DNA of 64,000 bases, taken from JAYEPK01 sp048569615. GTDB taxonomy: Archaea > Thermoplasmatota > Penumbrarchaeia > Penumbrarchaeales > Penumbrarchaeaceae. The position numbers and the translations under genes are program-made. Below the pieces are notes generated by a model, which was given only the letters and a program-made list of their open reading frames with translations, searched no databases and had not been told where the DNA came from. The stretch lies in NCBI GenBank assembly GCA_048569615.1, contig JBLIRK010000008.1, positions 8,809-72,808 of the forward strand, written 5' to 3'. Below are positions 16,642 to 25,436 of the stretch, piece by piece; position 1 is the stretch's first letter, and each line of letters starts with the position of its first letter.

Positions 16642-17399
16642 CACATGACGAAGGGGAGCAATGCTTTTCTGTTTTTTGGATAATCCTCCAGGTGCTGATT
16701 ATACCATTTATGGTCCGAAATAGCCCTGGGAACCAGGTTCGCTGTCGAGAACAGGGCGAATGCAAGACCCGCCATGGAGAATGTCATGAGCGCCCACCCC
16801 GTCCATTGTATGATCTCTCCCAGATAGTTGGGGCAGGAGATCCAGTTGAATGCTCCTCCGCGGGGAATGTCATACCCTGTCTCTCCCGACCTTCTCAGCT
16901 CCCTTATCGTTCTGTCAGAGAAGAAATGGAGCAGGAAACCCGATATGAAAAGCAGGATGCCGACAACGAAAAACGGAGTGAACAGCCAGCCATAGGTATA
17001 TCTGCCGTCGAACAAGAAGATCTGGCTTCCATTAATGAAACCGTTCAGGCAGTTGAAGGAGAAGGCAAAGAAGACCAGCAAGGCCGGAAAGTTCTTTCTT
17101 GAACCTCTCATGAATACGGGGAACAGAAAGGTCCGATATATGTAGTGGAATTCCCACATAAGCAGGAAAAGAAATGGTACGATCCTGATCTCTCCGGTGA
17201 AGATCGGGAATGCGGCGATAACCGCAACGGCAGGAAGCTCCATGAGGGCCCATGCAGTCCTGGAGTCCATTTTAGCTCCCCAACCGCTTCTGCTGTGCTT
17301 TCCATATGGTGCAGAGACGAATATTAGGACGAGGAATACCAAAGGCGCAAGCCCTATCTCCGCTAGGACAAGTATCCAGAAAAGGGTTTCAAATCCCAT
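16641..17399 (-). CDS. Steroid 5-alpha-reductase-like membrane oxidoreductase
   Basis: 252 residues with about seven membrane segments. It aligns by eye over its whole length with the SRD5A1 type of steroid 5-alpha-reductases: RTAWALMELPAV (Glu54 in the catalytic-glutamate position), FHYIYRTFLFP (Tyr86 in the catalytic-tyrosine position), PRGGAFNWISCPNYLGEI, and the ending HLEDYPKNRKALLPFVM, almost identical to the eukaryotic C-terminus. Such enzymes use NADPH to reduce an enone or polyprenyl double bond. Archaea do not make steroids in general, so the substrate may be an isoprenoid lipid or an environmental sterol-like compound (inference). First gene of the coupled trio; probable bacterial origin. 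Confidence 0.9.
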   Translation of the reverse strand: MGFETLFWILVLAEIGLAPLVFLVLIFVSAPYGKHSRSGWGAKMDSRTAWALMELPAVAVIAAFPIFTGEIRIVPFLFLLMWEFHYIYRTFLFPVFMRGSRKNFPALLVFFAFSFNCLNGFINGSQIFLFDGRYTYGWLFTPFFVVGILLFISGFLLHFFSDRTIRELRRSGETGYDIPRGGAFNWISCPNYLGEIIQWTGWALMTFSMAGLAFALFSTANLVPRAISDHKWYNQHLEDYPKNRKALLPFVM

Positions 17400-17451
17400 G
17401 ATGGACCATGGGGGGATTGTGGGGAAGGTGGATAATCCTTTTCATCGGTCC

Positions 17452-17847
17452 TCATCGGGGAGAGATCTCTTCCATTATCTGGTCAAATGCACGGCCGACC
17501 GCATTCTGGACCTGGGTGTAGTTCTCATGGGATGAACCGAGATCACTGCTCTCGTATAGGAGCTGGATGCTTCTGTGCTCACCGATGAAAAGTACCTTCA
17601 TATTCTTCGTGCAATTGGGATCTGGATCGTCATGGCAGGGCCATTCCATCTCGGTGAAGAACGATCTCCTGGGAAGCCTTGACTCGTCGATCTCAAGACC
17701 GGTCGTGCTGAAGCCGAACTCAGTGCAGGTTGGGCAGGTAAAGATAAGATGGTCCTTCCAGACCCAGGTGGTATAGGGCCTATTACACCTTGGACAAGAT
17801 ATATCGGGACAGTAAATGGCCTCGTCAATACAGCTGCGAACTCTCAT
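17452..17847 (-). CDS. Small zinc-ribbon protein, unknown function
   Basis: 131 residues. Cysteines 18, 21, 38 and 41 (CPRC...CPTC) form a clear zinc ribbon near the N-terminus. Another pair (C70, C78) lies in PCHDDPDPNC. The C-terminal half is soluble alpha/beta without known motifs. Ends 52 bp upstream of the reductase trio on the same strand, so it may be in the same transcript. A 14-bp palindrome sits about 50 bp upstream of its start. Not assigned to a family. Confidence 0.7.
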   Translation of the reverse strand: MRVRSCIDEAIYCPDISCPRCNRPYTTWVWKDHLIFTCPTCTEFGFSTTGLEIDESRLPRRSFFTEMEWPCHDDPDPNCTKNMKVLFIGEHRSIQLLYESSDLGSSHENYTQVQNAVGRAFDQIMEEISPR

Positions 17848-17897
17848 GGTTCCACCTTGTTGCAGGTCATTTTGGCCTATTGCTTATTTTAACTCCT

Positions 17898-17911
17898 CCT
17901 AAACTGTTAGG
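17898..17911. promoter_or_regulatory. Palindrome CCTAA-N4-TTAGG in a divergent promoter region
   Basis: A perfect 5-bp inverted repeat with 4-bp spacer in the 168-bp gap between the zinc-ribbon gene (minus) and hef (plus). It lies just upstream of the A/T-rich element that could be the minus-strand TATA box (17883-17893). Possible repressor or activator site; no regulator is encoded next to it. Confidence 0.35.
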
Positions 17912-17980
17912 CAGAGCTTGCTCATTGAACATGTAAGGGAAACGGGCGGGAAACATTCACTCTACTCCTACTGATATTCT

Positions 17981-17990
17981 TTTTATACTA
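17981..17990 (+). promoter_or_regulatory. TATA box of hef
   Basis: TTTTATACTA centred about 30 bp upstream of ATG 18016. The spacing predicts transcription starting at or just before the start codon, so the mRNA would be leaderless or nearly so; this supports ATG 18016 over the GTG at 18007. Confidence 0.65.
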
Positions 17991-18015
17991 ATTCCGCAGG
18001 TGTTCTGTGTGTCAG

Positions 18016-20307
18016 ATGACAGAAGAGAAGTTCTTCCAGCACTCCATGATCAGGGAGGAATCCATCCTAAGAAGGGATTATCAGACGAGGATTGCCACAA
18101 AGGCGCTAAGCCTGCCAACATTGGTTGTGCTCCCCACCGGTCTTGGCAAGACCGTCGTTGCCCTGATGGTCGTGGCGGAGAGACTGAAGAACGGAGCGGG
18201 ACAGGTTCTGATGATGGCTCCCACCAAACCCCTCGTCGAGCAGCACAGGGATTTCCTGGGCTCCCACCTTATTGATGTTTCGGTAGGGATGCTAACAGGG
18301 GAGGTTCAACCCGAATTGAGGAGAAGGGAGTACGAAGAGCATCAGGTCATTGTATCAACACCCCAGGTCATAAAGAATGACATCATAACGGGGATATTGG
18401 ATGTATCAAGATATTCGACGATAATATTCGACGAGGCTCATCGAGCGGTGGGAGATTATCCCTACGTTTTCATTGCCGAGATGTTCTTCTCAAAGGTCCA
18501 GGATGGACTGACCCTCGGACTGACCGCATCCCCGGGTCACGACGTTTCCAGGATATACGAGGTTTGCCGAACGCTTGGGATCGAGAACATCGAGGTCAGA
18601 GTGGATTCTGATCCCGACGTCAAACCCTACATCCAGGAACTGGACCTTCAGAGGGTGAAGGTCGAGCTCTCCCCCGGCATGAAAGAGGTGATATCACTTC
18701 TCGAGAGGATGTTCCTTGAGCGGGTCGGGAAACTGCAGAGGATGGGAGTCCTCAGGAAGGGTGGGAATCCTACCATCAAAGAGATCCTTGGGGCCGGGGG
18801 CAGGATACGTGAGATGCTTTCAAAGGCGGGAAAGGATGGCGGGAGCCTCTACCAGGCCATGTCAATCCAGGCCCAGGCAATGAAGGTTGCCCACGCAATG
18901 GAGCTGGCGGAGACCCAGGGAGCGCAGGCTCTTCACCAGTATCTCCAGAGACTTCACGACGAGACAGGCTCCTCTGACTGCTCCAAAGCCACAAGGGCAG
19001 TGGTCGGAGACAACCTGTTCGCTGCGGTCCTGGACCGCTCCGCCCTTCTCCTCGAAGAGGATCCTCCGAAGGTCGAAGCATTGGAGAGGTTCGTCAAACA
19101 AAAGCTCAGGGAAGACCCTGAGGCAAGGATCATCGCTTTCACTCATTTTCGCGATACATCATCGGTTGTGTTTGACAGGCTTTCCAAATACGACGAAAAG
19201 GGGATCAGGCCTGTTAGGTTCGTTGGTCAGGCGAGCAGGTCCGGGGACAAGGGACTGACCCAGAGGATGCAGAAGGAGATACTGGATGATTTCAGATCCG
19301 GAAAATTTAACGTCCTGATCGCCACATCCGTGGCCGAGGAGGGATTGGATATTCCGGGGGCGGACCTTGTGATCTTCTACGAACCCATTCCCTCCGAGAT
19401 AAGGACCATCCAGAGGCGCGGGAGAACCGGCAGACATTCCTCCGGAAAGGTCGTGGTTCTGATGTCAAGGGAGACGAGGGACATAGCCTACTCTTTCTCT
19501 GCCAGGGATAAGGAGCTCAGGATGGAGAGACAGCTCCTTGCCCTCAGAAGAATGCTTAATCAGAACCCTCTCACCGCAAGGAAGGAAGCTAAGTTGCTCA
19601 GGAAGGAGGAAACGCCCTCCACCCTCGAGGATTTCGACCAGGCAGATCGATCAGACAAAATCGAGATCGTGGTGGACCAGAGGGAGATGCCTTCCGGGGT
19701 TGTGGAGGAACTCGTGAGATCGGATGTGAAGGTCGTTCCGGGACAGCTCGGAGAAGGTGATTACATACTCTCCGCAAGGGTTGCCGTTGAAAGGAAGACC
19801 GCGGAGGACCTGGCGAACTCCCTTGTGGACGGAAGATTGTTCAAGCAGATGGAGGCGCTCAGGAGCTCCTACGAGAGACCCATACTACTCGTGGAGGGAG
19901 ACGGTCTTTTCGATGCGAGGAGGATCAGCAAGAACTCGATGATGGGGGCATTGGTCTCCATCAACCTTGATTTCAACATACCCATAATCTTCACCCGCGA
20001 TCCGTCGGAGACCGCCAGATACATGCTTCTTGCTGCCCAGAGAGAGAAGGATGGGGGAAAAAGTGCGGGAAAAGTGAACAGGTCCAAAGGGGATGATCTA
20101 AAGGCCCTGCAGATCAAGGTACTGTCGGGACTCCCGGGGATCTCGGCGCTGACTGCCGAGAGGCTCCTTACAAGGTTCAGAACACTAGAAGGGGTTTTCA
20201 ACGCCACAGAGGAAGAGCTCCTCGGCACGGAGGGGATCGGAAAGCAAAGGGCAAAATCGATAAGAAACACACTAACTAGCATTTCCGATGATAGTGGAGT
20301 TGAATAA
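18016..20307 (+). CDS. hef: Hef-type helicase-nuclease (XPF/FANCM homologue)
   Basis: About 763 residues. N-terminal superfamily-2 helicase with VLPTGLGKTVVAL (Walker A), APTKPLVEQH (Ia), VSTPQVIKND, FDEAHRAVGDYPY (DEAH box), LTASPG (III), and a second RecA domain with TSVAEEGLDIPGAD and QRRGRTGRH (VI). An insertion/thumb domain separates them. The C-terminal XPF nuclease is intact: VVDQREMPS, LGEGDYILS and VAVERKTAEDL give the GDXnERKX3D active site. Tandem helix-hairpin-helix motifs end the protein (LSGLPGISALTAERLL, LLGTEGIGKQRAKSI). It processes stalled or forked DNA. ATG 18016 is preferred because of the TATA spacing; a GTG nine bases upstream is in frame. Confidence 0.96.
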   Translation: MTEEKFFQHSMIREESILRRDYQTRIATKALSLPTLVVLPTGLGKTVVALMVVAERLKNGAGQVLMMAPTKPLVEQHRDFLGSHLIDVSVGMLTGEVQPELRRREYEEHQVIVSTPQVIKNDIITGILDVSRYSTIIFDEAHRAVGDYPYVFIAEMFFSKVQDGLTLGLTASPGHDVSRIYEVCRTLGIENIEVRVDSDPDVKPYIQELDLQRVKVELSPGMKEVISLLERMFLERVGKLQRMGVLRKGGNPTIKEILGAGGRIREMLSKAGKDGGSLYQAMSIQAQAMKVAHAMELAETQGAQALHQYLQRLHDETGSSDCSKATRAVVGDNLFAAVLDRSALLLEEDPPKVEALERFVKQKLREDPEARIIAFTHFRDTSSVVFDRLSKYDEKGIRPVRFVGQASRSGDKGLTQRMQKEILDDFRSGKFNVLIATSVAEEGLDIPGADLVIFYEPIPSEIRTIQRRGRTGRHSSGKVVVLMSRETRDIAYSFSARDKELRMERQLLALRRMLNQNPLTARKEAKLLRKEETPSTLEDFDQADRSDKIEIVVDQREMPSGVVEELVRSDVKVVPGQLGEGDYILSARVAVERKTAEDLANSLVDGRLFKQMEALRSSYERPILLVEGDGLFDARRISKNSMMGALVSINLDFNIPIIFTRDPSETARYMLLAAQREKDGGKSAGKVNRSKGDDLKALQIKVLSGLPGISALTAERLLTRFRTLEGVFNATEEELLGTEGIGKQRAKSIRNTLTSISDDSGVE

Positions 20308-20360
20308 TACTTATAGCACATGCTGAAAGAACTGCAACTGGGATCAACGGACATGCACTA

Positions 20361-20618
20361 TCAGGATTCGTCGTGATCGACGACCTCATATTCGGGATTG
20401 TGAATATCCTTGATATTCTTCTTATCCCAAATCGGCGTGCCGGAGCTCTCCCAGTGCGGTCCACCCACGGCAGTCGTAGGCTGAGGTTTGATCTTGGCCA
20501 AATCCTTCTGGTCGACCATGAATGAGACTACCTCATCGGACCCGAAACTTTCCATTCTTTCCTGTCCCTGGTTGGCTGGCTTGGGCTTCACCATGAAGGG
20601 ATTATCTTCTTCCGGCAT
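20361..20618 (-). CDS. Small acidic protein, unknown
   Basis: 85 residues, hydrophilic, no cysteine and no membrane span, with proline-rich segments (KPKPANQGQ, IKPQPTTAVGGP) that suggest disorder. On the minus strand an AATTATATAC TATA box (about 20650-20660) lies about 37 bp before the ATG, and codon use looks like the neighbouring genes, so I regard it as real. It faces hef tail to tail. No family recognised. Confidence 0.6.
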   Translation of the reverse strand: MPEEDNPFMVKPKPANQGQERMESFGSDEVVSFMVDQKDLAKIKPQPTTAVGGPHWESSGTPIWDKKNIKDIHNPEYEVVDHDES

Positions 20619-20721
20619 GATTTTTCCCCGGACAGATATTGGCTTACCAAGTATATAATTGCCACCTTATTTATTTAAAAAGGAGGTCCTTCCAGACGAT
20701 AAATAAACATATGTATGATAT

Positions 20722-21326
20722 TCAAGGGTTAGAATCAGTCAAATTGTCAGAATTTTGACATAATGCCCTTACGAGATTGGACATGTTCTCCCCCAGATTC
20801 CTCAAGTTCTCCATTCCCTCCTCATCATTTAGGACCTGACCAGGTTCCTTTCCCATGCCGAGGTTCCAGTAGGTTGACCCGGGAATTATCATCTGCTCGA
20901 CCAGGAAGAAATGATTGATCGCATCGAAGGTGGGAAGTGACCCGGCCCTTCTGACCGCCACAACGGCAGCACCCACCTTGCCCTTCAACATGTAGTCGTT
21001 GGCCCTGACAACCCTTCCTGTCCTATCGATAAGGGCTTTCGTCTCAGCCGTAACATTGGAGAAGTAAACAGGGGAGCCCAGTATTATTCCGTCGGAGGCA
21101 GCCTCTTCTCTATCATCGAATTGACGCAGTCATCGGATATCGCACATCTGCCATCCTTTCTTTCGGCGCACAGATCGCAGGCCTGGCATCCTCTTATCCG
21201 TTCACCACCTAGCTCGACCAGCTCTGTCTCTATGCCGTTCTCTTCGAGGACCTTGAATACCTCCCTGAGCATCAGTGCCGTGTTTCCGTTTCTCCTTGCA
21301 CTCCCGTTTATCCCCAGCACTTTCAT
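20722..21326 (-). pseudogene. Iron-sulfur flavoprotein (NADPH-dependent FMN reductase family), frameshifted
   Basis: The first part (from ATG 21326) reads VLGINGSARRNGNTALMLRE, the FMN-binding flavodoxin-like entry, then CQACDLCAERKDGRC, the compact CX2CX2CX7C cluster motif of Isf-type iron-sulfur flavoproteins. At about 21105 the frame breaks: after SMIEK the sequence continues one frame over as EAASDGIILGSPVYFSNVTAE, on through MLKGKVGAAVVAVRRAG to the end at 20722. A single missing base explains it. The combined product would be about 201 residues, normal for the family, which transfers electrons from ferredoxin to O2, peroxide or quinone-like acceptors. Either a recent inactivation or a sequencing error; no slippery heptamer is present. 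Next to msrB, as suits redox defence. Confidence 0.85.
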
Positions 21327-21406
21327 TCCCTTATCCTCCCTGTTGCCGACGAAATAGAATTATCTTCATATCAAAAAGGACCCGCCTAATTATCATGGAC
21401 CTTGAA

Positions 21407-21805
21407 TCATCCATTCTTCCTGAAACCCAGCGAAAGCGAATTGACGCAGTATCGGAGCCCTGTAGGTTTTGGTCCGTCCTCGAATAGATGCCCGAGGTGG
21501 CCGCCGCATCTGGAGCACAATATCTCCGTTCTTACCATCCCGTGGGTGTGATCTGTTCTAGTTGATAACCTGTCCTTCTCAATGGCATCGAAAAAACTAG
21601 GCCATCCGGAACCCGATTCGAACTTGTCATCTGACGAGAAAAGCTCCTGACCGCATCCGCCGCATACATAGACGCCTTCCTCCTTGTTGTTAAGCAGCTC
21701 TCCCGTGAAGGGTCTTTCTGTTCCCTTCATTCTGAGCACGCGATATCTTTCAGGGGTCAGTTTCAGCTTCCACTCCTCTTCGGTCAGCTTGAACCTTTCT
21801 GTCAT
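21407..21805 (-). CDS. msrB: Peptide-methionine (R)-S-oxide reductase
   Basis: 132 residues, full-length single-domain MsrB. Zinc ligands Cys48/Cys51 (CGGC) and Cys97/Cys100 (CSRC) are present; the catalytic cysteine is Cys120 in LRYCVNSLSL, with the substrate-binding ESGSGWPSF and HTHGMVRTE. A serine at residue 66 sits where many members have the recycling cysteine, so it may rely on a cysteine-independent or single-Cys mechanism. It reduces methionine-R-sulfoxide in proteins after oxidative damage. Transcribed in the same direction as the flavoprotein gene 80 bp downstream. Confidence 0.95.
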   Translation of the reverse strand: MTERFKLTEEEWKLKLTPERYRVLRMKGTERPFTGELLNNKEEGVYVCGGCGQELFSSDDKFESGSGWPSFFDAIEKDRLSTRTDHTHGMVRTEILCSRCGGHLGHLFEDGPKPTGLRYCVNSLSLGFRKNG

Positions 21806-21917
21806 ATATATCGAGATAAGGAGGGGCAGGTCGGGTTATCAGTCTTTTCCCTACACTATTCGTCCGAAAAATGATTGACCTATCAACGGAATACGAGAGA
21901 AGCAAGAGGTACTTTAG

Positions 21918-22952
21918 ATGGACACGCTCTTCACGATCATATTCCTTGCTGTCTTCATGCTGGTGCTCATATTCCTTTCGGGGTGGTTTTCCGGAACCGA
22001 GACCGCCCTCACGAATCTCGGTCCTGCGACCATCGCCCAGATGAAGAAGGAAGGGGACCGGAACGTAAAGTATGTCATCAAGCTCAAGCGGAGGATGGAC
22101 AAGACCCTCGTGACCATTCTAATAGGCAACAACATCGTAAACATAGTGCTCTCATCGGTAGCCGCCCTGATCGCCAACGAGCTCTTTGCGGAACTCGGGG
22201 TATCGGTGATGATAGGGCTCATCACATTCCTCGTTATCGTATTCGGAGAGATAACACCAAAGAACAGCGCCATCTTCGATTCAAGGAAGAAAGCCAACAG
22301 GAACGCCAGGGCCATCTATTATCTTTCGATCATAATGACACCGCTGGTTCATCTTTTCATCTTCATTTCAGGGAGCCTCATTAGAATGACAGGGGGAGCC
22401 ACAAGAGAGAGGAGGCTCTTTTCCTCCGATGATGCCATAAAGGACATGGCATCCCTTTCCGAGGAGGAGGGCGTGATAAAGCCCATTGAGAGGGATATCA
22501 TCCATAAGGTCTTCCTATTCGGGGATAGAAAGATCTCCGATGTCATGGTTCCCATGGCCAGTGTGTTTCATTTCGAGAAAGATATATCGACATACGAGGC
22601 CAGGGGTATACTTTCGGACAAAGGTTTCACAAGGGTCCCCGTCATGGGCAAGAACAGGAAGGTGAAAGGCGTATTGTACAGTAAGGATCTGCTCACAGCG
22701 AGGAAAGGGACGATAACACCGATCCTTCGGAATCCATTCCTCGTATCTGTCGATGATGATGTGACCGATGTATTCGACATCATGAAGAGGAATAGGATCC
22801 ACATCGCGATCGTGGAGAACAGAACAGGGGAACACGTCGGCATTGTAACCTTGGAGGACCTCATAGAGGAGCTCGTGGGGGAGATCCATGATGAATATTT
22901 CGAGAAGAAATTCGGAAAGAGGAAAAATCGATATGATAAAATATCTTCATGA
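21918..22952 (+). CDS. CNNM/CBS-pair membrane protein (hemolysin/CorC family)
   Basis: 344 residues. A CNNM (DUF21) transmembrane domain occupies about residues 1-185, with FSGTETALTNLGP near the start and FGEITPKNSA, the conserved loop. A pair of CBS domains follows (about 200-330), with DRKISDVMVPM and IVTLEDLIEELVGEIHDEY. It ends soon after, so the C-terminal CorC/HlyC domain of many relatives is missing. The family includes Mg/Co efflux and Na-Mg exchange proteins. It lies 17 bp ahead of the mechanosensitive channel gene, so the two are likely one transcript for ion or osmotic homeostasis. Confidence 0.92.
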   Translation: MDTLFTIIFLAVFMLVLIFLSGWFSGTETALTNLGPATIAQMKKEGDRNVKYVIKLKRRMDKTLVTILIGNNIVNIVLSSVAALIANELFAELGVSVMIGLITFLVIVFGEITPKNSAIFDSRKKANRNARAIYYLSIIMTPLVHLFIFISGSLIRMTGGATRERRLFSSDDAIKDMASLSEEEGVIKPIERDIIHKVFLFGDRKISDVMVPMASVFHFEKDISTYEARGILSDKGFTRVPVMGKNRKVKGVLYSKDLLTARKGTITPILRNPFLVSVDDDVTDVFDIMKRNRIHIAIVENRTGEHVGIVTLEDLIEELVGEIHDEYFEKKFGKRKNRYDKISS

Positions 22953-22969
22953 GCGTTTGAGATGCCGGT

Positions 22970-23914
22970 ATGAAGGAGAGCGTTAAAAAAGCGGTAATCC
23001 TTTTTCTTCTTCTGATAATCAGCATAATCCTACTGTTTCTGGACTACTTCATAGGTTATCCTTTTTCATGGAAATTATTCATTTCCGCCGCCTCGATCAC
23101 GGTCCTGTATCTGGTTTTCAAGCTGTTTTTCGAGGAGCTGCTGGTCGGCCGGCTAAAAGATTACAAGGCGAGATACACCGTGAAAAAGACCACATCGATA
23201 CTCTTCCTTCTTATCTGCTCAGTTATCCTCGTGGGCATCTGGATAGAGAACACCCAGGCAATTCTAGTGGCTTACGGCTTGATCGCCGCGGGCATCGCAA
23301 TCTCGCTGCAGGACTTCTTCAAGGGATTCACCGGAGGCCTGCTCATACTCGTGAACAATCTATACAGGGTGGGGGACAGGATAGAGATAAACGGGACCTT
23401 CGGGGATGTGATGGATATCGGGATATTATACACAACCCTTCTCGAGACGAGGGGTTGGGTAAAAGGTGACCAGGCATCGGGTAGGATCATATCCCTGCCG
23501 AATTCATTGGTCCTTTCGAATCCCGTGTTCAATTATACTAAGGACCACAGCTTCCTCTGGGAGGAGATCAACATACCGCTCTCCTTCGACAGCAACTGGG
23601 AGTCTATCGTCGGTCCGATACTGGAGATCGTAAGGGACCACACGAAGGAGATAACTGAACAAGCCTCGGATGAAGTGAAGAAGATCGGGGAGAAATATTA
23701 CCTTCCCAAGAGGGACGTGGAACCTTCAGTGTTTGTCAGTTTCGACAAGGAATGGATCAATGTGAACGTGCGCTACACAACGGAGGCAAGGAAGAGGAGA
23801 TACCATTCGGATATCCTCTTCAGGTCCATCCTTAAGGAGGTATCGAAACACAAGGACGTCAAGATCGCCCAGGCCCAGCTTGAATCCTGGAAGCTTGGGG
23901 AAGGTCCCAATTGA
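22970..23914 (+). CDS. mscS: Small-conductance mechanosensitive channel
   Basis: 314 residues. Four hydrophobic segments, the last of which is the pore-lining helix: GLIAAGIAISLQDFFKGFTGG, with small residues packed as in MscS TM3. The beta domain follows (VGDRIEINGTFGDVMDIGILYTTL, with ISLPNSLVLSNPVFNYT), then an alpha/beta C-terminus. The two extra N-terminal spans make it slightly longer than E. coli MscS. It releases solutes on hypo-osmotic shock. Probably co-transcribed with the CNNM/CBS gene. Confidence 0.94.
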   Translation: MKESVKKAVILFLLLIISIILLFLDYFIGYPFSWKLFISAASITVLYLVFKLFFEELLVGRLKDYKARYTVKKTTSILFLLICSVILVGIWIENTQAILVAYGLIAAGIAISLQDFFKGFTGGLLILVNNLYRVGDRIEINGTFGDVMDIGILYTTLLETRGWVKGDQASGRIISLPNSLVLSNPVFNYTKDHSFLWEEINIPLSFDSNWESIVGPILEIVRDHTKEITEQASDEVKKIGEKYYLPKRDVEPSVFVSFDKEWINVNVRYTTEARKRRYHSDILFRSILKEVSKHKDVKIAQAQLESWKLGEGPN

Positions 23915-24074
23915 AAATATAATGAAATAATTGTTTCAATAGGAAAAAACTGGCTCCGAATAGAATATATATAGCTATTGAAAAGAATGCATCTCACTCG
24001 ATGGTTATCGGATAAAAAAGCAAGGAGACACACTCAAACTTTTATCGTTTTCTTCTTAACTTCCCTTTATGAAA

Positions 24075-24117
24075 GTTTTATAATACCGAAGTTTTTAGCG
24101 GCTTCCAATAAGGAGGC
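24075..24117 (+). promoter_or_regulatory. Promoter and ribosome site of the first glutamate dehydrogenase
   Basis: A purine-rich BRE-like GAAAG flows into TTTTATAATAC (24077-24086); transcription would start near 24107, giving a 17-nt leader with the Shine-Dalgarno AAGGAGGC at 24110-24117, 6 nt before ATG 24124. The upstream gap (23915-24074) also holds an inverted repeat CAATAG...CTATTG (about 23938 and 23973). Confidence 0.65.
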
Positions 24118-24123
24118 GAGATA

Positions 24124-25386
24124 ATGCCGCAGACCTTCTACGAATCCGTTCTGGACCAGATCGACTCCACCGTGGAGCGCATCTGCATCGACCCGGGGAT
24201 CGCGAAGATAATCAAGACACCCGAAAGGGAGCTCACTGTCCAGATACCCATTGTCAACGACGAGGGTGAGATAGATGTTTTCACAGGGTACAGGGTCCAG
24301 CATAACTCCGCCAGGGGCCCCTGCAAGGGAGGTGTCAGGTACCACCCCTCTACAAATCTGGACGAGGTGAAAGCACTGGCAACCCTCATGTCTCTCAAAT
24401 GCGCGGTCGCCAACGTCCCCTTCGGGGGGGCAAAGGGAGGCATAACCTGCGATCCTTCGGAGCTCAGCCGGTGTGAGATACAGAAGATAACCAAGAGATA
24501 TGCTACGATGATCCACCCCTTCATCGGACCTAAGAAGGACATACCGGCCCCTGACATGAACACTAACGCGGAAACGATGGGATGGTTCATGGACGCTGTC
24601 TCGATGTATGCAGGACATACTATGCTGGACATCGTTACCGGCAAACCCCTGGAGCTCGGCGGCTCCCTGGGAAGGAGGGAGGCCACGGGCAGGGGCGTTA
24701 TGTTGAATACAATGGAGATTCTTAAACGGCTGGGTAGGGAGCCGGAGAAGACAACCGTTGCAGTGCAGGGTTTCGGGAATGTGGGTTCAGTTGCAGGGCA
24801 GCTGATCGCGGAGAAGGGATCAAAGGTAGTTGCTATCAGCGACGTATCCGGTGTACTTTACAACCCGGACGGGTTCGATGTGGAGGCTTTGATAAAATAC
24901 GTATATTCCGGGGAGCGCCCCAGGCTCTTCAAGGATTATGAGGGCAGCAACTGCACCTTCGAGAAGGATGGTGAGAAGATCATCTATGAGGACGTCAATG
25001 TCTTCGTCCCCGCTGCCCTCGAGAACCAGATCACCATGGACAATGCGGACAGGGTCCGGGCTGATATTATCGTTGAAGGAGCCAACGGACCAATCACCAA
25101 GAAAGCGGATTCGGTCATGGCAGAAAAGGGCATCGTGGTGGTTCCGGACATCCTTGCGAACAGCGGAGGTGTGGTCGCATCCTACTTCGAGTGGGTGCAG
25201 GGGATCCAGTCCTTCTTCTGGGATGAGGATGAGGTCAACAGGCACCTGAAGAGGATCATGCTGAAATCCTTCCAGGAGGTCTGGGACCTCTCAAAGCGGG
25301 AGAATATCACCATGAGGGAATCGGCGTTCATCAACGGACTGACCAAGATCACCAGAGCCCTGGAGTTGAGGGGAATTTTTCCCTGA
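24124..25386 (+). CDS. gdhA: Glutamate dehydrogenase, short archaeal/clostridial type
   Basis: 420 residues, the length of archaeal hexameric Glu/Leu/Phe/Val dehydrogenases. N-terminal substrate domain with GPCKGGVRYHPST and VPFGGAKGG (glutamate-binding lysines), DIPAPDMNTNAETMGW, and a Rossmann domain with VAVQGFGNVGSVAG. The catalytic lysine lies in MSLKCAVANVPFGGAKGG region. It interconverts glutamate and 2-oxoglutarate plus ammonia; the direction here is probably catabolic, to release NAD(P)H during amino-acid fermentation. A second, unrelated-subtype GDH sits 2 kb downstream. Coenzyme choice cannot be settled by eye. Confidence 0.95.
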   Translation: MPQTFYESVLDQIDSTVERICIDPGIAKIIKTPERELTVQIPIVNDEGEIDVFTGYRVQHNSARGPCKGGVRYHPSTNLDEVKALATLMSLKCAVANVPFGGAKGGITCDPSELSRCEIQKITKRYATMIHPFIGPKKDIPAPDMNTNAETMGWFMDAVSMYAGHTMLDIVTGKPLELGGSLGRREATGRGVMLNTMEILKRLGREPEKTTVAVQGFGNVGSVAGQLIAEKGSKVVAISDVSGVLYNPDGFDVEALIKYVYSGERPRLFKDYEGSNCTFEKDGEKIIYEDVNVFVPAALENQITMDNADRVRADIIVEGANGPITKKADSVMAEKGIVVVPDILANSGGVVASYFEWVQGIQSFFWDEDEVNRHLKRIMLKSFQEVWDLSKRENITMRESAFINGLTKITRALELRGIFP

Positions 25387-25436
25387 TTAAATTAGGTATG
25401 AATTAATACAAGCCTATACAATCACTTGGCGTTCGT

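Noticed and set aside
21100..21112. Programmed -1 frameshift in the iron-sulfur flavoprotein gene
   Set aside because: No slippery heptamer or downstream structure is visible at the break; a single-base deletion is the simpler explanation.
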